From assembly GCA_028673005.1 (NCBI GenBank), contig CM054114.1, forward strand, positions 10,571,108 to 10,635,107: DNA of 64,000 nt, read 5' to 3'. Positions 37,224 through 47,989 of this stretch are shown one piece after another. Positions within the stretch are counted from its first letter, which is position 1, and each line of letters begins with the position of its first letter. A model generated the notes under the pieces. That model had not been told where the DNA came from. It was given only the letters and a program-made list of their open reading frames with translations, and searched no databases. Both the position numbers and the translations under genes were made by a program. This DNA comes from Tanypteryx hageni (taxonomy: Eukaryota > Arthropoda > Insecta > Odonata > Petaluridae).

Positions 37224-37244
37224 ACTACCTATGATGATGATATA

Positions 37245-38150
37245 AGGGCTGCGATTGATTAAAAGAAATTATTCGATTAAACAAATTTTTTAAATCAAAA
37301 ATTAATCTTTCAATTCGAACAATTTTACAAATTATCAAAAATCATATGTATTATTTTTAAACCACAGAGGACTTTTTAATGTTACTTTTAATAACGTTAT
37401 ATTGTCCTGAAAATATAATGAAATTAATGAAAATATTGAAAAAGTTAAAACCAAACAATTTGTAATTATTAACCATACTTGTCAAATTCCATATCATAAA
37501 CCCTTTACATAGCAAATTCTCTTGCATTCAAGCAGAAAACAATAAATAGTACTGAAAAATTTAATAATTGTGTCAAAGACTCAATTTCAATTTGTAAGTA
37601 TTAGTTATTTATCCTAGCCATTCTAGGAGACAAACAAACATAGTCACATATACCGCGAGTAAAGACGCTCGCATTTTATCAACAATATACCCAGACGAAC
37701 TAAACCGTCGTTCGCACGGTATAGATGTCGCTGGGACACATAGAATGGTCTTTGCAAAAATAGCTAACGTAGGGAGACGATGTTGATTCAGTTTCCACCA
37801 TTTGAGAGGATTCTCAGTTTCCAGAATCCGATCTTCCTCTATGTAGCGAGACAGTCCTGATACTCCCACGCGTGCCTGTGTATATGGTACATCATCTGAA
37901 GAGTCAAGAGTCTGTAGACGCCAGTATTAATCTTCGTTTTTTCGCTGGTTCTCTGGTACCGTCATCGTTCAATTGCTGTCGTTCACTTGTGTTCTCTGAT
38001 TGCTTTCTGCTGTTACAAAACGCTTCAAAATTGCTTTCCACAATGCTTTTCTTGGACCGTGGCAATTTACAAACTTATTATGGCATCATCATCATGCCTT
38101 TTGCACGCATTTGGATAAAAAATATAGAGAAACAGGCATAAAGCCATTAT
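37245..38150 (-). mobile_element. hAT transposon remnant (ends uncertain)
   Basis: A degenerate transposase C-terminus (37609-38070) is followed on the minus strand by about 360 bp of non-coding DNA. This ends at agggctgcgattgattaaaa (plus strand, 37245), a sequence like hAT termini with subterminal gattaa repeats. The RTE-like LINE inserted across this very edge, and its target duplication contains the first bases agggc. The other terminus was not found with confidence. Confidence 0.45.
37609..38070 (-). pseudogene. hAT transposase dimerisation-domain fragment
   Basis: The intact part is 37609-37869. It shows ENPLKWWK (about residues 19-26) and VPATSIPCERRFSSSG (about 45-60), the two signatures of the hAT C-terminal dimerisation domain, then a truncated tail. 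Homology continues upstream in the same frame to a stop near 37927. Beyond that, one frame away, EPAKKRRLILASTDS and then ALWKAILKRF-like text suggest further decayed transposase. The DDE catalytic region and BED finger are not visible. The domain normally dimerises transposase in the nucleus; this copy is dead. Confidence 0.75.
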
Positions 38151-38737
38151 ATTTAACAATTGAAATGAGTTTAAATTTCTCGAAGCACAACCTTAAAATA
38201 CTTTTTACGTTTTACCTCCACTGCTATCAGGGATGCTTCTCAGATTGTGATCTCTTATAGTCATAAAGAAAAAGAAATCAATTCGTTCCTTCCTATAGTT
38301 GATATCTCAAATTTAATCGTCGTGTTTGTGCTTTCAGTAGTACGTGAGAATTACAATTATCTATGATAACCTCAATCACAGTGCGTGATGCAATTAGTGT
38401 TTTGGATACAGTAAAATGTTACATATTATCTGAAGAAAATATTGATGATGATGTTTTCATAATATGCATGTTATTTAAAATTAGGATAAGTTAAGTTATA
38501 TACTTATGGGAATAAACTGTATTTAATTCGAATAAAGAAAAATGAAAAAATATATTTCCGTAACACGAATAATTTTTACTTTCCCTTGGGATTCGAGTTA
38601 TAGCAGTTCCACTGTGTATATACAAATATTTAAAAATATATTTCCATAACTTGAGTTTTCTAATACTCGAATGATTTTTACTTTATCTTGAGATTCGCGT
38701 TATGGAAGTTCGTTATGACAGCAGTAATTTCCATTAA
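38151..38737. repeat. Spacer with a degenerate tandem duplication of about 90-100 bp
   Basis: Unit 1 (about 38545-38614) and unit 2 (about 38632-38712) share tttccrtaac, then cgaatratttttactt, then gattcgmgttatrgmagtt, with a 16-bp length difference. The rest is AT-rich and unassigned. Confidence 0.5.
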
Positions 38738-39535
38738 CCCTTAACTATGCGAGTCTCATTTCAAGACTTTATTTATTTATGCGGCACTGAGTACCGGTTT
38801 AGAATTTTGTTGATTTATACGATAAATAGAACTAGTTAAAGGGAAAATATGTTTATTTTTAAACATAAGTATTGTTAACACTATATTTTGACACAATATA
38901 AGATTCAGAAGATCCAATGAGGGATGAAGTGAAATAGGTCAACTCCACGTGGGCTCAAAGCTTCATGGCTCTACGAATAACTAACCCGGTGGCTGAAATG
39001 CATAAAGTAAAGGGTTTTTATTATAATTCCGTTTAGTTTTGGTGGAATGAGCCGCATAAGTCATTTGTTGTCAACAAATAGTCATCGCTTGACACACCAT
39101 CAGATGCCGCATCCTCCCTTATGTTGTTGTGCTCTAACTCAAACAATTTCCAAACTCGAAAAACATTTGATCTTTCTTCTAGAAATCACATGCATATTCC
39201 ATAAAACATTGTACATGCATTTAATTTACATGCATATACATAAAAAATTGCATACAAATGCCATTTTCATCTTTTATATTGCAGAAAATACGATTGTTTC
39301 ACTGACATAATTACGAGCGAGCTGTACTGCGTTCCGGATAGACAGCGGAGTTCAAAATTAATACTTGCAATACAGACGTAAAAAGAATCAGAGAATCGAA
39401 ACATTCCCCAGGGACGGATGATATCTTACTGATAGGGTATTTAGGTGAGCGGAGGCGATTCGAGTTAATTTCCATGAATTATGTACATTTTGGCTAAAAT
39501 GCGGTACTGCGTGCCGGGACGCGCATAGTTAAGGG
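38738..39535. mobile_element. piggyBac-like non-autonomous element, 798 bp
   Basis: Bounded by TTAA on both sides (38734-38737 and 39536-39539), the target duplication of piggyBac transposons. A perfect 14-bp inverted repeat, cccttaactatgcg, extends to 17/18 with one mismatch. Related gcggyactg motifs occur near both ends. An 87-codon frame at 39047-39310 does not resemble a piggyBac transposase. A decayed or internally deleted derivative. Confidence 0.8.
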
Positions 39536-39539
39536 TTAA

Positions 39540-39869
39540 AAGCATTAAATCACTGCAATCAGATATCAGATCCCTTTAAAAGCATTGAGGTCGTTGCCAT
39601 AGTATTTAAAGATTTTCATTGTTGAAAAGAGGAAAAAATTCACACATTTTCCGAATTAAAGCAGATATTTACGCTAATTAGGTATACATTTCAACTCTGC
39701 CTTAAAGATTTAAGAACTCCTTTCTTTTATTATGTTATTTTTTCGAGTTCATATTCTAATTTTAAGTAATTTAAAAATAAATTTTTAGAAAGCCTTGAAC
39801 TGAATCCCATGCTCTTATTATGCTGTATTTAAATGAAACAGGGTTAAAAAACCCTTAAATATGAACTTT
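39540..39869. other. AT-rich spacer
   Basis: Nothing recognised. Confidence 0.45.
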
Positions 39870-39990
39870 TTTGAATTTTCAATTTATCTGGTTAGTTGTG
39901 ACTAAAAACCTATAATCGTGCCAAATTTCATGACAGTAGATCAACTGGAAGTGCCTAAACATTAGTATCCTCCTATGTATTAATAATGAT
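39870..39990 (-). mobile_element. Helitron-like family, 5'-terminal fragment
   Basis: Ctggaagtgcctaaacatta, then gtatcctcctat, then aataatga/t match the 5' end (minus strand) of the family at 52180-52278. Confidence 0.55.
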
Positions 39991-40031
39991 GATATATCAT
40001 AAGTAAGAAGCTTCAATATAAATACAAGTAT

Positions 40032-40120
40032 TTGGTGCTTGCATTCTGCAAGCATTTCATCTCACCTTGAAAACAATTTTTCAGGCTGATATTTCATTAT
40101 TAGATATATTTTTCATACAA
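40032..40120 (-). mobile_element. Helitron-like family, 3'-terminal fragment
   Basis: Contains the hairpin gcttgcattctgcaagc followed by atttcatctcaccttgaaaa, matching the 3' end of the other copies. The terminal CTAG is not preserved. Confidence 0.55.
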
Positions 40121-40410
40121 AAGTTTGCACCTCTGAACCAAGGACAACTAATAACACATCAATAAATAACAACGCAACGGGAAATAACACGCTTTTTATA
40201 ATCACCTTTAAAACACAGTTATAGAATAACGGAAGCACCTTCAAATTTCGCGCCGAAATATGCAACGCGAAAAACCGTCGTGGAGACGTGGTGGAAATGA
40301 CGGATGTGACGAAGGGTAGGGTAGAGGAGGAGAGTGGAGCGCTTCTTTTCAATTGGTGGAGGCCTCCTCACTACCGCATTTAGCGACCTTGGCGTGTTTA
40401 AATAGCTAAA
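40121..40410. other. GC-balanced spacer
   Basis: A 79-codon minus-strand frame (40113-40352) is unrecognised. No repeat assigned. Confidence 0.3.
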
Positions 40411-40500
40411 TTATTATAAATTATATGTTCTGTAAGGTATAGATTAAAAATTTTCTTAGAGGACAATATTTGCTACAATAAAGGTCGAGATACCACGTAC
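40411..40500. repeat. Fragment of repeat family R
   Basis: tctgtaaggtatagattaaa and the following ggacaatatttgctacaa match 47620-47690. Only this internal segment is present. Confidence 0.5.
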
Positions 40501-40599
40501 TTACGATTAATAGTTTTCGTGATAAAAATTGTTAATACGTAATAATCGTAAAAAATACGTATAGCAATCGGAAATTCTAGCACTATATACACTGGAAGA

Positions 40600-40720
40600 A
40601 TTCTTTCCCAAGCAAACTTATGGGAGATATTCTGGGGCATCTGGAGTCGAACTCAGGACATTGTAAGCAAAAAGGACACTAATTCCTAATAGGTATTTGG
40701 CTATCTAGCAATGCTCAAAA
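40600..40720 (-). repeat. tRNA-like B-box repeat fragment
   Basis: Read on the minus strand, gagttcgactcc (40643-40654) matches a B box. The surrounding layout resembles that at 20690-20940, with a gcaa run and then an agcaa motif at similar distances. Probably a decayed SINE-type copy. Confidence 0.3.
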
Positions 40721-40849
40721 TTTTATTTCTCTTGCTTATTGGCAAGTGCCCGAAATTAATTTAAAAAATGACGCAATGCTTTTCTTATGGGGAAAAACAC
40801 AACTTTCGGAATTTATTCTGGAGGTTTCATCATGACCTCTACAAACGCT

Positions 40850-40942
40850 GAAACTTTCAGCCTCTTGTAGTTTGGGCTGGACATTTGTATCCTCCTATAT
40901 ATATGTTATATTCTCCTCTATAAGGAACGTCATTATATAATG
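40850..40942 (-). mobile_element. Helitron-like family, 5'-terminal fragment
   Basis: Gtatcctcctatatatatgt, ctcctctataaggaacgtca and ttatataatga/t match the 5' end of the family. It runs directly into an AT microsatellite, which may have been its target. Confidence 0.55.
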
Positions 40943-40963
40943 ATATATATATATATATATATA
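40943..40963. repeat. (AT)n microsatellite
   Basis: About 21 bp of AT followed by acatac repeats. Confidence 0.9.
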
Positions 40964-41247
40964 CATACACATACACATATATACATACATACAGTAGATT
41001 CTTCCTGCGATTTTTGCTATCATTACTTGAATAAAAATTTTGCATTGTTGCGCGAAATAGGAAACGAGTTGGACGTGATAAAATCCCATCTCGACACATA
41101 TTATTAATACAATATGTAAGCTCAACATATAATCTTAGTGGTTAAATTAAATCCAACTGATAGTATTTTTCATATACTAACACGATAAGCTTTTCTCAAT
41201 CACTTGATGTGCGTCAGAGGTGGTACAAACATAAAATCCTGATAGAA

Positions 41248-41250
<3 letters not shown>

Positions 41251-41291
<41 letters not shown>
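41251..41291. repeat. (AT)n microsatellite, 41 bp
   Basis: Uninterrupted AT dinucleotides. Confidence 0.95.
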
Positions 41292-41293
<2 letters not shown>

Positions 41294-43429
41294 AACTGTA
41301 GTAATGATAGTAGCGGACCTTTTTAGAATAGGAATTCATAGACAAATACTTAAATACAATTTAAGTTTGCAATTTAGCCTTCGTGTTCTTTACCAAATTT
41401 CTTATTTTGACAAATTATGTTTTCTATATTTTGTTCAAGCGATTACATATAACGAAATCCAAAACCTTAGCTTTATTGCATTTACTATATAATTCAGGTT
41501 TCATAAATTAAGGTTGAGCGGCAATTTTATAGGTTTGAACGCCGAGTAAAAAGTCGCTTCGCATTAGTTGAATGAAATTTCTAAAATAGTCTTTTCGTAA
41601 CGTCATCAGAACGTTCCTTACAATTTCAGTCTATGTGCCAGAATGTAGATGCTGTCATGAAAATGCTTTGTATCTCCAATAAAATATAAAACATTTCTTG
41701 CTTTGATCCCTATGGCCTTTGTATGTCCAGAAAGTCCATTACTCATGTCCGTATTCGTTTAAAACCGTGCGTGACATTCAGTCAATTTTTACTCAATCTT
41801 TTGCGTTCTCAGACCGTTGAAAATGATCCAAAGAGGGTGGGAACGGTTGAGCGTGACGGAGTTATTGTCCATCATGGATGGATTTATGAAGAATAATGGT
41901 TCTATGTGGCACCTTGCTCCTCCTTCTCGCAGCGCAGCGCGGATTCAGTTCTCGCAGCATCCTCAGACATCAGTGCGTAGATTTATGAGTGAATCGGGTC
42001 GAATAATCCAAGTGAATATAAGAACTCGAAATTCGATCGGGATTTTTCAGTGCTTTAATTTTCCATTTCCTGTTATCGCAGTACCTGTTCTGTTTTACGA
42101 AAAGAGTGTGTAATGCATTTGTCACCTATATCGCCATAAAATTTTTTTAAATGCTTCCACAAGTTTCAGGAACGATTGCCAACGAGCACTTTGTACACCG
42201 TTCCGATATTGATTTTTCCACTCTATATCCGCATAGGCAATTATTTCATTATGCTTATACTGGAATCGTAAACTAAGCAAAGGTACTTATGTTGTGAATT
42301 TAAATTAATTTACAATTAAGTCATCAAATCAAATATTTTATAGAACTTTTGAACTAGAGAACTATGAGTATCTGTGCTTACACGAAATAAGATTTCTCAG
42401 TAACACAACTTTAAAAAAATTCTAGTTTAAATTCGTAAGAAGTTATCCTATCATTCTTCAAAGTTTTTGACCTGCAACATCCCTTTCTTAAGTAAATTTC
42501 GACAATTTTTTATTTGAGAAATTGTTCTAATTGCGATACAAATTCGTACTTGATTTCTATTACTAGTATTTCTTTCAAGCGGAAGAATTATCCATTTATA
42601 ATTTAATTGGAAAATTTTAACGTAGCTTGAAATTTATGGCTCCTTCAATAAGTTTTTATGTTGAATTAAAATCCCAGAACCATTCTAGAACGTCCATAGT
42701 GTTCGCGAGTAGTGGTTTCCTCTTCCTAATATCCACCAGCTTCTCTCATTTCTCAACCCGTTCATTTTCACATCCGCCATTTTGCTCGATTTTTCACGGA
42801 ATACTTTTTCAGTTTCAAAATCTTAAATATGTATAAAAGTAGTATTGTGGTTCAATTATTGGTGTTTAAATTGAGTGTTTAGTTTTCGTTATGTTACAGA
42901 ATTAAAATCTTGAATAGTAGGTGGCAGGACCGGAGATGTTGCACGTACAGTGTAACATCTTTAACTGTTTGAAATGAAGCGTGATACTTACATACATTTT
43001 CATTTATTTTTAGTGTCATTCTTAATCATTTTTCGTATTTTATATTGACTGAGAAAAACAACCAAACCTTTAAATTTTCTAATGAAATGCAATGATCCCA
43101 TTTTATGAATTTCCAATATTATAAGCTTTTAATAATCCCAAGAAATAAAGTTGTAAAGTGCTCTGCAAAATTCCAACGTATCAATTCGAGATTTGCCTCA
43201 TTGTGGTTGAACCACTAAGAAAAGCGAATAACTGATGCGCGTCGTAGTATCTATCGCATCCCGTATGGAATTTCATTTGGGTAAACACACATTCACAAAA
43301 TCGCGCGAATACTTTCCAAGTACTATACGATTAGCATAAATTTAAAAATGAAAGGAGAGCCGACCTCTAGTGAATTTATAAAATCCCCTAAAAATACATT
43401 AATAATTCAGCAGCAAATATATAAGCGTC
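41292..43429. other. AT-rich spacer
   Basis: An unrecognised 98-codon plus frame lies at 41817-42113 in a GC-balanced patch. Nothing else. Confidence 0.35.
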
Positions 43430-44530
43430 ATCCTCGCGAGTCCTCTTCCCTGCCACAAGTACAAAAACCCTTTTTCGTGGCCGCGAAGGGAATGCGTAAC
43501 AAAAACAGTCTCCTTTTATGCCGCCACAAAACGAATCCAAACGTTTTGCCCAAAAGGAGGGTCTCTTCATTCACGCTGCGCCACGCGCCATCCTTCCATC
43601 CATTCGGACTATGCTAAGAAGGTGCCGCTGCCGAACCAACTCCCATCCTTTTTTCCCACCAAAAACGGAGATGGCCATTCTTCTCGCCCGTCGCGTGTCG
43701 CATCTTTTTAGTTTTGGGGTTTTTCCCACTCGAGAGGCAACACTTGGTCGCGTGCGACGATACTCGACACGCGCAACCCCGGAGAAAAAGGAATCCTAAG
43801 GCACCAGGGTGAAAAAAGGCGTGAAAAACCCTTTCATATTCCCCGCTTAGCCTTATCGTTCGGGGAAGAGGGACAGAAAAAGGAAACCTTTTTTTCTCAT
43901 TCATCCCCTTCGCGAGAAGGGCCCCGCGAGGGTCTGAGAAGGGTCGCGAGGGCAATGGGAGAGGCATCGACATGACAATGGCCCTCGCGCGCAACCCTTC
44001 CGATGGCGGATTCCCCCTTTGGGCTACCTGAGCGAAGGTCGCGTGGTGCTAGAGCCCTCTTGAGACCCTTCGTCGCCTTACCTTAATTTCCATCTTCTCC
44101 GCATCTTTTTACGTATGCACCCCGTTTTTTGATCTATTCTAAAGAGGGGCTTTTGGACTCTTTTTCTACCAAATTGTGGGCGCGTGTGCAAGTATGCGTG
44201 TAGAGAGACACGCGAACTAGTGTTGCGGGGCATAAAAGCGGGAGGATTTTAACCCTCGGTTTCCCTTGGAAAAAGCTTTCTTTTTTCGGATCTCCCTTCT
44301 CTATACGGTGGCCGATGCTGCTGCTTTACGGTGGAGATGTTGCATATACATGCGCTTGGGTGCGTGTGTGCCAGCATGACGCCCTTTTCCTTTCTGTCGT
44401 AAAAAATGTATACCTGAGAGCACACCATTAGGGAATGCCCTTCTCCCTCTTCGCGGCTAGTGATACAGCCGCCGTGTTTTGTTGCACTCCCTTGGGCTAT
44501 TCTGTATTCATTGGGAAAAGCCCGTGCGGA
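43430..44530. promoter_or_regulatory. GC/CpG island 7
   Basis: GC-balanced to GC-rich with many CG dinucleotides and repeated gcgaggg/ccctcgcg motifs (about 43910-43990). Frames on both strands (43614-43994 minus, 44249-44761 minus) lack recognisable domains. Promoter-like or a non-coding exon. Confidence 0.3.
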
Positions 44531-45754
44531 AGAACCTCTCAACAATTCCTGTGTATAATAGGGAGACGTAAATTGCATATTATTATGCAATAGATAAAAA
44601 AAATAAATGCATTCATTGCAGTAGGTTTTAAAGGACGAATTATTTGTCTCTCTACTTTGCCTAATGTGCTTAAAAAACAGAAATTTTTCTTCACTTTTAA
44701 GGAAAATTTTTAATATTTTATGTGAGAATATTTCCTCCAGTGTATTCATCAGTAATACCATATTAAATGCACATAAGAAATTTACAATTCGCAGTGTGTT
44801 TTCTTCAAAAGGAATTAATTTTAAGTATGCTCAATTATTGATCGAATTAATGTAAAAAATATCCTACCAACTTATTCCCTTCAAAAATTTTTAAAATTCA
44901 TCGAAATATTGGCTCTCATAGTAACAGAGCTGTTAATGGTCAAATTATCGGCAATTAAATATTAATTTATACTTCTTAGTAATATCCAGTTTATATATCG
45001 TAATAAGACCCCTATTTCTTGTAGGAATAAATTAACTATTGATATTTATAATTGAAATAATTTTTATAAATATATTTAATTTTCACGAGAAGATGTTGGT
45101 GACGAATGTTGTCTGATTTGTTAAAATCTTATATGAAATGTGCTTAACGATTGATTCATGTGTATGTACATATATACTGTTCATTTTTAAATTTTATTCC
45201 CCCTTGAGCTAAATGATCAAATAGATAGCCGATGGAATGCAAAAGTTTGAGCCACCGATATACGACATTTCTTAATATAATGTCGCTGAAAATTAGACGT
45301 AAAGAACTTTGAGTTTTAAATGCATTTTATATCACATTTGCGCCAATACTAAAATACAAAAGAACAGAAAGATTTAACTGCTTTTTTTGTAAGCTGTAGC
45401 GTTACATTTAGTAAGTTAAAAATTTTTACTTTGTTTAACTAATCAAAATAACGGAATATATGGAAATAGACCGAATTGCTCGAGTTTTAAATAGTGTCAG
45501 TCGAAGAGTATAACCAATAAATTAATTTCGTTTAAATCATTTTTAAGAAGGATTTTTGTAACTATCTTATTTTATTACTACATTTATGATTATCGCGGAT
45601 GTGTTGTTTTAGTTGAAATCACTAGTGATCCTTTACTTTTATTTATTCGCCGAATAAATTCTCTTTCCAGCGGTGTCGACGAATGGACCATATAAAATTC
45701 CTTCTTTCTGATCAGCAATTGAATTTTATTCAATGAAATCTACACAAATATTAA
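44531..45754. other. AT-rich spacer
   Basis: Contains a small palindrome, ttgcata ttat tatgcaa, near 44573. No gene recognised. Confidence 0.4.
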
Positions 45755-46129
45755 CCCCGGAACGATTGGGTGGGGCCCGTGCGGACCCCACTTGGGGTCT
45801 TGGATCGCCATCTATGAAGCTCATATTCCATGACCTTTCCTCATATTTGTGTACATGTTGATGTGCAATACTGAGATTTTGCGCTCGTTATTGGTAAGTT
45901 TTAAGTTGCTTGGGGTCCACAAGGACCCCGATGTAGCAGAATCGTAATAGTGCGGTTCTTTTACTGGTTTGTCTTTGTTCGTTATTGTTTTAGTATATTT
46001 TTCTTTGCATCATAAAAGTGCTAAATTATTTTAAGTGACAAGAGGGAAGGATTTTTGATTGCTTTAGCGAAGCATCTGAAAACTTAATACTATCAGGGTC
46101 CGAAAGGAGCTCTCCTTAGCGTTTAATGG
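45755..46129. mobile_element. piggyBac-like miniature element, 375 bp
   Basis: TTAA at 45751-45754 and 46130-46133. The two ends, compared as inverted repeats, agree at 20 of 34 positions and share AACG at 7-10 and CGGACCC at 28-34. The inside holds several ggacccc/ggggtcc hairpins. An older insertion than the one at 38738. Confidence 0.6.
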
Positions 46130-46133
46130 TTAA

Positions 46134-47340
46134 ATTACTCGGATTTGATTTTTCACAATAATTTTACATTTTTCTGATTAATTGGCTATATTTATTTAAC
46201 TATTTTACTCTTTTCTAATTATTCATAGAGGTATCCTATAAATTGTTAATTTTTTCATGGTAATATTTATTTGTAATTGTTTTTAATTAATTAAAAACTT
46301 GGAGGTCCGTATGGATCCAACCATACCGAAAACTTTCTTGAAAATTTGCACTAGCGTTCAAAGATTAATCGATTTTCAGCTATTTAGAAATGTGTTATCA
46401 ATTATTGCAGAGGGAATGGTGATAAACATTAATTCCTAAACAATAAAACGGTTTGGTTTGGTTTTGGTTTGCATCATCGATAAATCTCTGGCGTTCTTCC
46501 TACAATCACTGATCCGCAAATTACCTACGAGAACGTACGCTTTACAGATGAAATGCTCGAGAGCATTTGTTCCCAAACTATTTGTGGTATCCTTTCAAAG
46601 AAAAACAGAATTTCGCGGAACTTTCACCTCAAAACACAAAAGTTTGGACGCGTTCATTTATTGGTACTACTCCATAATAAATTTATTAGCGGAAAAGTTA
46701 CTGCCTTAATGCCCCATCGACATTTATAGAATGTTCGTTTAGTTAAATAGCAAAGCTTTTTGTGGCACTATTCTTAATTTGCTGCTGCACCCGATTATGC
46801 CGCGGCATTCAGTCTGAAAAGACTGCTCTTGAGGTTTACGTCTTAATAATCTAGATAATGAAATGGAATCCCGTCATATAACGAAGTCGATAATTCTTTT
46901 ATAATTTATATTCTTGCAAAGGAGAAAGGAGATGCAAAAGTTTGGTTTTAATTTGTTTTAGCCAATTGAAATATTTCTTATTTAAAGGTAGTTGAACTTT
47001 TACTCTGGAACCATTATTCGTTTTGTTAGAATCAATGACGTTGCAAATAGATTTCAGGTTGGTCTTTAGACATTCGGATATAGTGTTAACCGTTATTTAT
47101 TAATTAAAATGAATGAAAGGAAAAATAACTTTATAAAAACACCACTTTATTAGAAAGAGATACGATTCAGGCATCAACGATTAAACGTCATATTCAGGTA
47201 CAAAATATCGCTGTGATTTGGTATATATATAAAACATTTGGCGATAAACTGTCAATGAGAGCATACGTTATTTTTTCTCTTTCATTTTAAGAAATAGAAC
47301 ACTAGAAAGTTACGGATAACAAAATAACTTTTTTGTTTTT
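46134..47340. other. AT-rich spacer
   Basis: An 83-codon plus frame at 46458-46709 is unrecognised. Gttcccaaactatttg near 46570 resembles a hAT end, but no partner was found. Confidence 0.35.
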
Positions 47341-47989
47341 AGGCGTTCTTTACAACGAAGCGATAATAGCGGAACGCCTTATGGTCACGTCTGATCCGTC
47401 CGTCCGTCTGTCGTAACTTTCATCCCCTAAACCGCTGAACGGATTTTAATTAAATTAGGTATGAGTGATCTTTATTAAAATTTTTATTTTCAACAGAATC
47501 CGTCAATTAGAACTTCCACTTTACTTAATTACTTTAATAAACTTATACTCATATCTCATGACATGGCTTCCTTCAAGCAACAATGAAATATCAAACTTTT
47601 ATCTCCCATTCTCGTATATGATCTGTAAGGTATAGATTAAAAAAATTATCCGGATAGAGAACAACATTTACTACAAGAAGGTCCTAAGACCACATAATTA
47701 TGACTTATAATTTTGGAGATAAAAATTTGAGACAATCCTTAGCAAAACATCACATATTTTGTTTACATCGATCGCAAAGACGGTTCTCTCAGCAAACAAC
47801 AATTCAAAGTCCATATATTTCTATCCCATTGTCTTATATGATCTGCAAGGTATAGATTAAAAATTTTATTCGGACAGCGAAAAAAATTTACCAAAAGATA
47901 GTCCCGAGACTATAGTTTCGGGGATCATAATTCTAGAATCGCCTAAACTTTTGATACCGTTCCATACGTATTTCCCATTAAGAACGCCT
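47341..47989. repeat. Dispersed repeat family R, copy 2, 649 bp
   Basis: Bounded by a 10-bp inverted repeat, aggcgttctt at 47341 and its complement at 47980-47989. No clear target duplication was found, so the class of mobile element is open. Inside are a gtccgtccgtctgt run, an aaccgctgaacggatttt motif, and two direct copies of an 80-bp segment (about 47617-47695 and 47834-47910, both with aaggtatagattaaaaa). Another copy lies at 12357. Confidence 0.6.

Larger units (their letters stand above)
36138..37239 (+). mobile_element. 5'-truncated RTE-like LINE, 1102 bp
   Basis: Flanked by a perfect 10-bp target duplication, atataagggc, at 36128-36137 and 37240-37249, which defines both ends exactly. 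It contains only the 3' half of the reverse transcriptase, a 38-bp 3' untranslated region with a hairpin, and an atgatgatg tail. A very short 3' UTR and a short tandem-repeat tail instead of poly(A) are typical of RTE/BovB-type elements. The upstream half of ORF2, including endonuclease, was lost by 5' truncation during insertion. Confidence 0.85.

Noticed and set aside
38603..38622. Right terminus of the hAT remnant (ends actg followed by tgtatata, matching 36125-36132)
   Set aside because: The 8-bp match is AT-rich and could be chance. The terminal sequences do not pair well with agggctgcg, and this stretch is part of a local tandem duplication.
39047..39310. Possible transposase frame inside the piggyBac-like element
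   Set aside because: 87 codons, no DDD-type or Cys-rich C-terminal motif of piggyBac transposases.
43614..43994. 126-codon minus frame in GC island 7
   Set aside because: No recognisable domain; overlaps other frames on both strands.
46561..46830. hAT miniature element starting near gttcccaaactatttg
   Set aside because: No matching right end or 8-bp duplication found.
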